Source of the DNA: Acidaminococcaceae bacterium
GTDB taxonomy: Bacteria > Bacillota > Negativicutes > Acidaminococcales > Acidaminococcaceae
Direction of reading: 5' to 3'
Assembly (NCBI GenBank): GCA_017443165.1
Contig: JAFSOW010000122.1
Span: 1-5,700 of the forward strand
DNA length: 5,700 nt
Shown: positions 1-5,277 of the stretch, piece by piece
Layout of the letters: every line of letters starts with the position of its first letter
Position numbering within the stretch: position 1 is the stretch's first letter
Position numbers and translations under genes: made by a program
Notes under the pieces: model-generated
Database searches by the model: none
Told to the model about the DNA's origin: nothing
What the model saw: the letters and a program-made list of their open reading frames with translations, nothing else

Positions 1-26
1 GCGTTAAAATTGAATATCCGGCTCAC
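1..26 (-). CDS. serC: Phosphoserine aminotransferase, N-terminal fragment (cut by window edge)
   Basis: Only the first nine codons are visible. Reading leftward from a GTG at 26-24 they give M-S-R-I-F-N-F-N-A. This matches the characteristic N-terminus of SerC proteins, which usually continues G-P-A. SerC is the PLP-dependent cytoplasmic enzyme that converts 3-phosphohydroxypyruvate and glutamate to phosphoserine and 2-oxoglutarate, the second step of serine synthesis. The start is supported by an AAGGAG ribosome binding site at 40-35, eight bases upstream. The gene lies 32 bases after the stop of the DUF1015 gene on the same strand with no terminator between, so the two are probably cotranscribed. 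The assignment rests on nine residues plus context. The rest of the gene is outside the window, so its integrity cannot be judged. Confidence 0.82.
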
Positions 27-34
27 GTTGATTA

Positions 35-40
35 CTCCTT
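35..40 (-). promoter_or_regulatory. Ribosome binding site of serC
   Basis: On the minus strand this reads AAGGAG, eight bases before the GTG at 26. It decides the start of the otherwise very short serC fragment, because no ATG is placed as well. Confidence 0.8.
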
Positions 41-58
41 TTCACAAAATTATATAAA

Positions 59-1312
59 TTACTGTAAATCTTCCAGCAGATGCACCACCATGCCGTCTCT
101 TAATTTGGGTTCAAACCAGGTGGATTTGGGCGGCATGATCTGACCCGCATCCGCAACGGACATGACTTCCTGCATCAGGGTGGGGTACATGGAGAAGGCC
201 ACAGCAAATTTGCCGCTGTCCACTTTACGTTCCAGTTCCTCCAAGCCCCGGATGCCGCCCACAAAACCAATACGGTCATCCGTGCGGGGGTCGCCGATTT
301 TCAGGACCGGCGCAAGCAGATTGTTTTGAAGAATGGAAACATCCAATGCGGCAATCGTATCCTTCGGGTCAAAGGTACCCTCTTTGGCTTTCAGTTCATA
401 CCAGCGTCCCGCCAGATACATGCCGAAGGTGTGGCGCTTCTCCGGATGATACGCTTTGCGCATGGGCTTAATCAGGAACTTCTCTTCCACGGCCCGCATG
501 AACGTGATTTCACTGTAACCGGCCAAATCGGCCACCACACGGTTGTAGTCCAGTATCTCCATCATGTTGTCGGGGAAGATGACGGCCTGGAAATACTCAT
601 ATTCAGCATTCGCATCCTTTGCGCCCGCTTCTTTTTCCCTTTGGTCCGCCACGCGCATGGCGCCGGCGCAGCGATGATGGCCGTCCGCAATGTAAAACGC
701 GGGCACCGCCTCAAAGAGACGGGTGATCTCCCGAATCTGTACCGGGTCGTCTACCACATACAGGGTATTGCGCACGCCGTCTTCGGCGATAAAGTTGATG
801 ACCGGTTCCCTCTCCGCCATCAGCTTCAGGATGTATGAGCTGATTTCCGGACGCTGCCGGTAGGTCAGGAACACCGGACCTGTCTGGGCTTTTGTCACGG
901 TAATGTGACGTACCCGGTCCTGCTCCTTTTCCGTGCGGGTCAGTTCGTGCCGGCGGATGGTGCCGTTGCGGTATTCTTCCACCGCTGCCGTTGCCACCAG
1001 TCCGATCTGGATATGCCGGTTCATCCGCTGCCGGTAAATGTAAAAGCAGGGCGTCTTATCCTGTTTCATTTTGCCACTGGTAACATAGCTGACCAGATTT
1101 TCCCTGGCCTTTGCGTAGACTTCATCACTGTAGGGGTCTGTACCTTCGGGCATCGTGGCTTCCGATTTGGTTACTGTTAAAAAACTGAATGGATCCGCCG
1201 CAATTTTTGCGCGGGCTTCTTCCGTGTCCATTACATCATAGGGCAGCGATGCGATTTTTGCCGCCAGTTCCAATTCCGGTCTCAATCCTCTGAAAGGTCT
1301 TACCGTTGCCAT
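59..1312 (-). CDS. DUF1015 family protein (SerK/ParB-like, putative serine-metabolism protein)
   Basis: This is a complete 417-residue cytoplasmic protein with no signal peptide or membrane segment, of about the usual length for DUF1015. Visible family features are an N-terminal R-P-F-R-G-L-R-P block (residues 5-12), S-L-P-Y-D-V (22-27), a charged R-H-E-L-T-R-T-E-K-E segment (121-130), the D-G-H-H-R motif (210-214), L-D-V-S-I-L-Q (323-329), and a C-terminal M-P-P-K-S-T-W-F-E-P-K block (393-403). From general knowledge, DGHHR-type motifs are shared with the ParB-related fold that includes free serine kinases (SerK, SbnI), and DUF1015 genes are often found beside serA or serC. Here serC follows by 32 bases, so a role in serine or phosphoserine metabolism is a reasonable inference, but no activity can be assigned. 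The ATG is preceded by AGGAGG at 1325-1320, seven bases away, which fixes the start. Confidence 0.9.
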   Translation of the reverse strand: MATVRPFRGLRPELELAAKIASLPYDVMDTEEARAKIAADPFSFLTVTKSEATMPEGTDPYSDEVYAKARENLVSYVTSGKMKQDKTPCFYIYRQRMNRHIQIGLVATAAVEEYRNGTIRRHELTRTEKEQDRVRHITVTKAQTGPVFLTYRQRPEISSYILKLMAEREPVINFIAEDGVRNTLYVVDDPVQIREITRLFEAVPAFYIADGHHRCAGAMRVADQREKEAGAKDANAEYEYFQAVIFPDNMMEILDYNRVVADLAGYSEITFMRAVEEKFLIKPMRKAYHPEKRHTFGMYLAGRWYELKAKEGTFDPKDTIAALDVSILQNNLLAPVLKIGDPRTDDRIGFVGGIRGLEELERKVDSGKFAVAFSMYPTLMQEVMSVADAGQIMPPKSTWFEPKLRDGMVVHLLEDLQ

Positions 1313-1319
1313 AGAAAAA

Positions 1320-1325
1320 CCTCCT
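1320..1325 (-). promoter_or_regulatory. Ribosome binding site of the DUF1015 gene
   Basis: This is a perfect AGGAGG on the minus strand, seven bases before the ATG at 1312-1310. It confirms the start codon and suggests efficient translation of the first gene of the leftward unit. Confidence 0.85.
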
Positions 1326-1360
1326 GTATAAAAACTATAAACGATGTGTTCTGTAAAAAC

Positions 1361-1392
1361 TTCCGTACTTAATTATTTCTGTACTTAATTAT
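1361..1392. repeat. Tandem 16-bp direct repeat in the leftward 5' leader (candidate operator)
   Basis: There are two adjacent 16-bp units on the plus strand, ttccgtacttaattat (1361-1376) and ttctgtacttaattat (1377-1392), identical at 15 of 16 positions. They lie just downstream of the predicted start point of the leftward promoter, within the leader of the DUF1015-serC message. The 11-bp core recurs in reverse orientation at 1561-1571 on the predicted -10 of azlC. Direct repeats so close to a promoter suggest a repressor site, but no regulator is identified. Confidence 0.6.
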
Positions 1393-1404
1393 AACTAATA
1401 TCTA

Positions 1405-1434
1405 ATTATAGAAGTAAAAAGAAACGAATGTCAA
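1405..1434 (-). promoter_or_regulatory. Sigma70-type promoter for DUF1015-serC
   Basis: On the minus strand there is a perfect TTGACA at 1434-1429 and a perfect TATAAT at 1410-1405, separated by 18 bases. Transcription would begin near 1398, giving a leader of roughly 85 bases before the ATG at 1312. Both hexamers match consensus, so this is a confident call. The tandem repeat at 1361-1392 begins about seven bases after the predicted start point, so the promoter is probably regulated. Confidence 0.8.
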
Positions 1435-1469
1435 TATATGTTGTGTATCTTTCACAATTATGCTATGCT

Positions 1470-1501
1470 TTTTCACAAATCCGGTTTTGAATTTGTAAAA
1501 A
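1470..1501. repeat. Imperfect inverted repeat in the divergent spacer
   Basis: The arms ttttcacaaat (1470-1480) and atttgtaaaaa (1491-1501) pair at 10 of 11 positions around a 10-base centre. The dyad lies between the two divergent promoters and could be a regulator site. The sequence is AT-rich, so chance is a real alternative. Confidence 0.3.
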
Positions 1502-1520
1502 CAGAGACAAAATCAAATTT

Positions 1521-1548
1521 AATTTGCTGCCTGTAATTGCAGAAAATT
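1521..1548. promoter_or_regulatory. Dyad over the azlC -35 region (candidate operator)
   Basis: The arms aatttgctgc (1521-1530) and gcagaaaatt (1539-1548) are inverted copies with one mismatch, separated by eight bases. The right arm contains part of the proposed azlC -35 (1537-1542). Both the symmetry and the position suit binding of a dimeric regulator. No protein can be named. Confidence 0.4.
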
Positions 1549-1565
1549 GGAACTCGCTATATAAT
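1537..1565 (+). promoter_or_regulatory. Probable promoter for azlC
   Basis: A perfect TATAAT lies at 1560-1565, 17 bases after TTGCAG at 1537-1542. The -35 matches consensus only in its first three bases, so a helper protein or moderate strength is likely. Transcription would start near 1572, about 30 bases before the azlC start. A reversed copy of the repeat core (1561-1571) covers the -10, and a dyad covers the -35. Confidence 0.55.
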
Positions 1566-1571
1566 TAAGTA
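1561..1571. repeat. Third, inverted copy of the repeat core
   Basis: The sequence ataattaagta is the exact reverse complement of the core found twice at 1366-1376 and 1382-1392. It overlaps the -10 of the predicted azlC promoter. On each strand, the copy near that strand's promoter reads ataattaagta, so the element faces the same way relative to each transcription unit. Confidence 0.5.
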
Positions 1572-1603
1572 TTATCACAGTTTTCAAAAGGATGGTCTTT
1601 ACC

Positions 1604-2233
1604 TTGCATTTTAACAAGAAAGTAATCCAACGGGCCATGCCGATTTATATCGGTTACCTGTTCCTGGGGCTGGCCTGCGGCATCTTGGGGCAGCAGGCGC
1701 ATATCGCTCCTATAGAAGCGTTCATTATGAGCATTTTGGCTTACTCGGGCAGCGGCCAGTTCATCTGCATTGCCATGCTGCTGGATAACGCCTCGCTGTT
1801 TTCCATTCTGGTTACTAATTTTATGGTGAGCCTGCGGTACATGTTCTTTTCCACAGCCATGTACCCCCACATTAAAAACTGCTCTCTTCCTTATTCGGTA
1901 ATCTTCGCCCAGAACATTACCGATGAAACTTTCGCGGTGAACCTGGACAGTTTTAATAAGGATAAGGACTGGGACCCGCAGCAAGGGCTGGCTTTAGGTT
2001 TTTCCCCCTGTCTGGTCTGGGCCAGCGCCAACTTCATCGGCTGCACGGCAGCAGCCTGGCTGAATCCCCCCACGGAACTGGTTTCCTATATTCTGGTTGC
2101 CATGTTCTTAGGCATCTGGAGCAGCTACCTGCATGACACGGTATTACTGATCGCCGGACTCCTGGGCGGCATTCTTTCTGTGCTGCTTTCCTTTGTGGTA
2201 CCCTTTAAGCTTCACATCGTGCTGGCCCCCTGA
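1604..2233 (+). CDS. azlC: AzlC-type amino-acid exporter subunit, 3' end frameshifted
   Basis: This is the large subunit of the AzlCD inner-membrane complex, known to export branched-chain amino acids or analogues. The protein is mostly hydrophobic, with about six or seven membrane segments. Family marks, numbered from the upstream ATG at 1592, are G-Y-L-F-L-G-L-A-C-G (21-30), A-Y-S-G-S-G-Q-F (50-57), N-F-M-V-S-L-R-Y (76-83) and I-T-D-E-T-F-A-V (109-116). I chose TTG at 1604 because the only ribosome binding site, AAAAGGA (1586-1592), runs straight into the ATG at 1592, while TTG lies 11 bases beyond it. The frame stops at 2233 inside a C5 run. One extra C would add 22 plausible residues, giving about 231 in total, normal for the family. 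azlD follows, as expected. Confidence 0.88.
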   Translation: MHFNKKVIQRAMPIYIGYLFLGLACGILGQQAHIAPIEAFIMSILAYSGSGQFICIAMLLDNASLFSILVTNFMVSLRYMFFSTAMYPHIKNCSLPYSVIFAQNITDETFAVNLDSFNKDKDWDPQQGLALGFSPCLVWASANFIGCTAAAWLNPPTELVSYILVAMFLGIWSSYLHDTVLLIAGLLGGILSVLLSFVVPFKLHIVLAP

Positions 2234-2298
2234 TCGTTTCTGTAATCGCCTGCTGGCTGGAAGTAAAACATTCTAAAAAAGAAGAAGCGAAGTCCTGA
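2226..2298 (+). other. Displaced azlC C-terminal tail after a one-base frameshift
   Basis: The azlC frame meets TGA at 2231-2233, directly after the C5 run at 2226-2230. Read one frame back from 2230, the sequence continues for 22 codons: L-I-V-S-V-I-A-C-W-L-E, then a lysine-rich end (V-K-H-S-K-K-E-E-A-K-S), to TGA at 2296-2298. A hydrophobic helix followed by a short charged tail is how AzlC proteins normally end. This therefore looks like a lost C in a homopolymer, whether natural or a sequencing error. A slippage mechanism is possible but less likely. Confidence 0.75.
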
Positions 2299-2338
2299 TA
2301 ATAAACAAATCAGTTTCTTTATTTACAAAGATTAACAA

Positions 2339-2359
2339 TTGCCGGAAAACAGCCGGCAG
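2339..2359 (+). other. Small hairpin just upstream of azlD
   Basis: GCCGG (2341-2345) pairs with CCGGC (2353-2357) around a seven-base loop. An extra T-A pair and a T-G wobble extend the stem outward. It lies three bases before the azlD ribosome binding site, with no T-run, so it is not a terminator. It may stabilise the message or affect azlD translation. Confidence 0.35.
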
Positions 2360-2373
2360 ACTGGAGAATCTAA

Positions 2374-2703
2374 ATGGATAACGAATCCTTATATATTTAC
2401 GGCGCCACCCTGATGATGGTAATCGGCACCTTTTCCTGCCGGGAACTACCGCTGCTTTTACTGCGGGGCCGTAAGCTGCCGGACTGGTTCAACATCTGGC
2501 TGAAATACATCCCCACCGCTATTTTCGGCGCGCTGATTTTCCCCGACATTTTCCTGAAGGACAATGCACTGAACTTTTCCCTGCAGAACTACGGTCTGTG
2601 GGCCACCATCTGCGCTTTCCCCATCGTTTATAAAACACAGTCGCTGCCGGTAGCTCTCGTAGCGGGAACGGTTTTCTTTTGTATTTTTAAATATGTGATT
2701 TAG
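2374..2703 (+). CDS. azlD: AzlD-type amino-acid exporter small subunit
   Basis: This 109-residue membrane protein is the usual size of AzlD, the small partner of AzlC in the two-component amino-acid exporter. Four hydrophobic segments can be seen at about residues 8-20, 42-60, 72-87 and 90-107. The most recognisable family block is R-E-L-P-L-L-L-L-R-G-R-K-L-P (23-36), followed by W-L-K-Y-I-P-T-A-I-F-G-A-L (42-54). The ATG is preceded by GGAGA at 2363-2367, six bases away. The gene lies 75 bases after the restored end of azlC (140 after the visible stop). No terminator or good promoter lies between, so the two are probably one transcript. The frame is intact, which argues that the pair was under selection recently. 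The substrate could be leucine, valine, isoleucine or another amino acid; the sequence does not tell. Confidence 0.88.
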   Translation: MDNESLYIYGATLMMVIGTFSCRELPLLLLRGRKLPDWFNIWLKYIPTAIFGALIFPDIFLKDNALNFSLQNYGLWATICAFPIVYKTQSLPVALVAGTVFFCIFKYVI

Positions 2704-2725
2704 AAAATTTTTTTCAGAATTAAAA

Positions 2726-2754
2726 CTCCATTTTTGTCCTGGTTTATTATGGAG
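2726..2754 (+). promoter_or_regulatory. Possible hairpin covering the ribosome binding site of the hydrolase gene
   Basis: CTCCAT (2726-2731) is complementary to ATGGAG (2749-2754), which includes most of the GGAGG ribosome binding site (2751-2755). The stem is only six base pairs with a 17-base loop, so it would be weak. Still, it could lower translation of the downstream gene. Confidence 0.3.
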
Positions 2755-2759
2755 GTTTC

Positions 2760-4424
2760 ATGATGTTTCCTGCAAGCAAAAAACAAATCAGTACAATTGC
2801 CGTTGCACTGATTTTTTCTTTTTATACGGCTGCAGCAACTGCCGCCCCTGCAGCGCCGACGGTTCGCGCCCCGGGCGCTTCTGGCGGAACGGTTCCCCGG
2901 CAAACTTCCGCGCAATCCACAGCAACCGCTCCCCAGCCTGCTGCGGAACCTGAGCAGGCATCGCAGTCCGCAACAGAAAAACCGGAAAGCACACCAGTGA
3001 CAACAGCGCCCGTTGAAACAACGCAGCCTGTCACTGTTTCGGCCGCCGCAACGGATACTGCGCCTGCTGCAAGTAAGCCGGTCACAACATCACAACCAAA
3101 AACAACAGAAGCAGTCAAATCAGCCGCAGCGCAGAAACAAAGTGCAACCGTCGTCCCCGGCCACCCTTTCCGCATCCAGAATAAAGTGGAGAATTACAAC
3201 TCCCTGCTATCCAAGACGGCAACCCGGAAACTGGACGCCGCCCTGGCTGACATGATTGGCGGCTACGGGGAAAAAGTACCGGGTCTGGCGGTCATCGTGT
3301 TCAAGAACGGCAAGGAAGTATACCGTAATATGATGGGTAACCGTTTCCTCAGCCCCCGGAACAAAAACTGGAACCTGCCCGTCACCTCCGAAAGCCGTTT
3401 CCGTGTTGCATCTATCTCTAAAATTTTTACTGCTGCAGGCTACATGAAACTGGTGGAAGAAGGCAAAATCAATCTTGACGAAGACGTGAGCCGTTACCTG
3501 GGCTTCACGCTGCGGAATCCGAACTATCCCAACAAGCCGATTACCTCCCGGATGCTGCTGTCCCACACCTCGTCCATCCGGGACTATCCTACGCCTTATG
3601 TGCCTTTTAAGAGCAACGTCCAGTCCTTTTTTACTTCAGCGGACTGCTGGACACGAGGCAAAGCCCCCGGCTCGTACTTCAGCTATTGCAACCTTAATTA
3701 CGTGCTTCTGGCTACCATTACAGAAAAAGTGTCCGGCCAGCGCTTTGACAAATACATGACGAAGAACGTGCTGAAGCCCCTAGACATCAAAGGCAGCTTC
3801 AACCTCCGGGATTTTTCCTCTTCTGACCTGCAAAAAATGGGAACCCTGTACCGAAAGACAAAAGGAGAATCGGGCCGCTACTACGCCCAGATCGACGACC
3901 GGCCCATCGATTTACCAAGCGCTTCCCTGCTTTCCAGTTACCGCCCCGGAACCAATGCCGGCATCTTTTCTCCCCAGGGGGGACTGCGGATTTCTCCGGA
4001 AGAACTGGCTCACATGCTGGAGATGCTGCTGAATCAGGGGAAATACAAAGGGAAAGAACTCCTGAAACCCACTACGGTACAACTGATGGAAAAACCGGTG
4101 TGGAAGTACAATCCGGCCCAGCCTAACGGAAACATCGAAAACGACTCCATCGAAAGCTACGGGCTGGCCCTGCAATACTTCAGTGGCAGCGGTTCCACCA
4201 GGCCCGCTCCCAACCGGCCTGACTTTCACCTGGTCGGACATCTGGGAGAAGCTTACGGTTTCATCGGCGGCCTCATGTGGCAGCCCGACACAAAGAACGG
4301 CTTCCTCTTCCTGCAGAACGGCTTCGCCACAGACTACAAACACAACAAAGGACGTTACAGCCGCAACTACCGTTGGGAAGAAAATTTTATGAAGACTATT
4401 ATTGAAAATGTGTTCCCGAAATAA
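2760..4424 (+). CDS. Secreted serine hydrolase, class C beta-lactamase / penicillin-binding-protein family
   Basis: The 554-residue product has three parts. Residues 1-28 look like a signal peptide: lysines at 7-8, a hydrophobic core, then A-T-A with likely cleavage near 28/29. There is no lipobox cysteine. Residues 29 to about 133 form a Pro/Ala/Thr/Gln-rich linker. From about 140 to the end is a serine-hydrolase domain with all three active-site motifs: S-I-S-K (nucleophile Ser218, Lys221), Y-C-N (309-311) and H-L-G (494-496). HxG rather than KTG fits the class C, AmpC and D-peptidase/esterase branch. It acts outside the cytoplasm, probably on peptidoglycan peptides, D-amino-acid peptides or esters; resistance is not implied. 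A typical domain is 350-400 residues, so the linker is the extra part. GGAGG (2751-2755) is four bases from the first ATG and seven from a second at 2763, so Met2 may be the true start. It begins 56 bases after azlD and ends at a strong terminator. Confidence 0.88.
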   Translation: MMFPASKKQISTIAVALIFSFYTAAATAAPAAPTVRAPGASGGTVPRQTSAQSTATAPQPAAEPEQASQSATEKPESTPVTTAPVETTQPVTVSAAATDTAPAASKPVTTSQPKTTEAVKSAAAQKQSATVVPGHPFRIQNKVENYNSLLSKTATRKLDAALADMIGGYGEKVPGLAVIVFKNGKEVYRNMMGNRFLSPRNKNWNLPVTSESRFRVASISKIFTAAGYMKLVEEGKINLDEDVSRYLGFTLRNPNYPNKPITSRMLLSHTSSIRDYPTPYVPFKSNVQSFFTSADCWTRGKAPGSYFSYCNLNYVLLATITEKVSGQRFDKYMTKNVLKPLDIKGSFNLRDFSSSDLQKMGTLYRKTKGESGRYYAQIDDRPIDLPSASLLSSYRPGTNAGIFSPQGGLRISPEELAHMLEMLLNQGKYKGKELLKPTTVQLMEKPVWKYNPAQPNGNIENDSIESYGLALQYFSGSGSTRPAPNRPDFHLVGHLGEAYGFIGGLMWQPDTKNGFLFLQNGFATDYKHNKGRYSRNYRWEENFMKTIIENVFPK

Positions 4425-4428
4425 AAGG

Positions 4429-4459
4429 AATCCGGTCACTTCTGTGACCGGATTTTTTT
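4429..4459 (+). terminator. Rho-independent terminator after the hydrolase gene
   Basis: AATCCGGTCAC (4429-4439) and GTGACCGGATT (4444-4454) form a perfect 11-bp stem with a TTCT loop, followed by a T-run to 4459. It starts four bases after the stop codon at 4424. On the opposite strand the stem is followed by CCTTTTATTT, so it may also weakly end transcripts of the convergent ATPase gene, whose stop is more than 110 bases away. Confidence 0.93.
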
Positions 4460-4572
4460 CGCAACTTCAGTCTTGGCGTGGCTTTCAATCCTGCTTTCAG
4501 TTAATATAATAATATAGACAACGTCAAATATCTTGTTGTTCATTAATTTTCCATACCTGCATTCTAACTGCT

Positions 4573-5238
4573 TTATCCGGGAAAGCTGTCATTGCGCCGA
4601 CCCGCCAATTTCGTTTTTTTCAGTTTCCATGTGTTATGTGCTACCAACGCTGCTGCCACAATCGTAACCATAAGCAGCATCCAGGGTTTCAGCATGGGAC
4701 CGCCAAACAGGGTTGCAATACCCAGGGCAAAGGGCAACAGCACGAGATTACAGATACACACTTTTCGCACGTTGTCTTTAACGGTTTCCACGCAGGTGCG
4801 GCTCAACGTAAAGGTAGCCGCCACGTTGCACAGATTATTGTCAGTCAGCACCACCTGAGCTGCTTTCCACACGGTTTTGGTGCCGCTGCCTATGGCAAAG
4901 CCGAAGTCCGCGCATTCCAGCGCCGGGGCATCGTTGTCCCCATCGCCAACCACTGCCACCACTTCCCCGCCTTTGCGGAAGGTCTGCACCAACTGTGCCT
5001 TATGAGTGGGAAGCAGTTCCGCCGCCACCCGATCCGCACCGGCCAGTTTACCCAGATACAAACCGGCCCGCTTATTATCCCCGGTCATCACCGAGGTCAC
5101 GATATTCATTTCTTTTAACCGGCGCATGGCTTCCGGCGTTTCTTTCCGCAGCTCATCGGAAAACCCGAAAATAGCATACAGGGTGCGCCCCACCGTCAGG
5201 TACCACACCGTCTTGCCCGCATCGGACATCTGTTCCAC
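4573..5238 (-). pseudogene. Heavy-metal-type P-type ATPase, C-terminal part after an internal stop
   Basis: These 221 codons (from a GTG at 5238) hold the second half of the cytoplasmic catalytic region and the last membrane segments of a P1B-like ATPase. Visible motifs are M-T-G-D-N, in the place of the usual TGDN loop, then G-D-G-D-N-D-A-P-A-L, where most ATPases have G-D-G-I-N-D-A-P (the Asp codon is 4936-4938). Two hydrophobic segments follow, ending in a lysine/arginine-rich tail. The frame is the same as the upstream piece at 5275-5700. Only 12 sense codons and one TAA separate the two, so this is one gene broken by a nonsense codon, not two genes. The GTG has no convincing ribosome binding site, so independent translation is unlikely. 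The metal cannot be inferred. Confidence 0.75.
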
Positions 5239-5274
5239 ATACCCGTTGGTTTCCGCCGGAATGCGGGCATAACG

Positions 5275-5277
5275 TTA
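5275..5277 (-). other. In-frame nonsense codon splitting the ATPase gene
   Basis: A TAA on the minus strand follows G-S-L-D-F-V and is followed in the same frame by R-Y-A-R-I-P-A-E-T-N-G-Y-V-E-Q-M. P1B ATPases read continuously through this part of the catalytic domain. A single change from GAA or CAA would create it. It is a TAA, so selenocysteine or pyrrolysine recoding does not explain it. Confidence 0.8.

Noticed and set aside
326..838. 170-codon open frame on the plus strand inside the DUF1015 gene
   Set aside because: It lies opposite a clearly conserved gene, is rich in His, Arg and Gly as antisense frames tend to be, and has no recognisable domain.
2226..2233. Programmed -1 frameshift site in azlC
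   Set aside because: There is a C-run but no standard X-XXY-YYZ heptamer in the right phase and no obvious downstream pseudoknot. A lost base is simpler.
2822..3175. 117-codon Ala/Val/Gly-rich open frame on the minus strand
   Set aside because: It is the antisense of the Pro/Ala/Thr-rich linker of the hydrolase; low complexity on one strand produces the long open frame on the other.
2760..4424. Calling the hydrolase an AmpC resistance enzyme
   Set aside because: SxxK, YxN and HxG motifs are shared by D-peptidases, esterases and penicillin-binding proteins. The linker is atypical for AmpC, and no ampR-like regulator is next to it.
3912..4439. 175-codon open frame on the minus strand
   Set aside because: It lies opposite the catalytic domain carrying the HLG motif and starts inside the terminator stem, so it is a shadow.
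4425..4572. Possible small RNA or promoter in the convergent spacer (TATAAT at 4505-4510 on plus; TTGACG at 4527-4522 on minus)
   Set aside because: Neither box has a properly spaced partner, and no gene follows in either direction before the converging gene ends. Apart from the terminator I see nothing supportable here.
4636..5118. 160-codon plus-strand open frame opposite the ATPase
   Set aside because: The opposite strand carries an unmistakable P-type ATPase sequence; this frame shows no domain.
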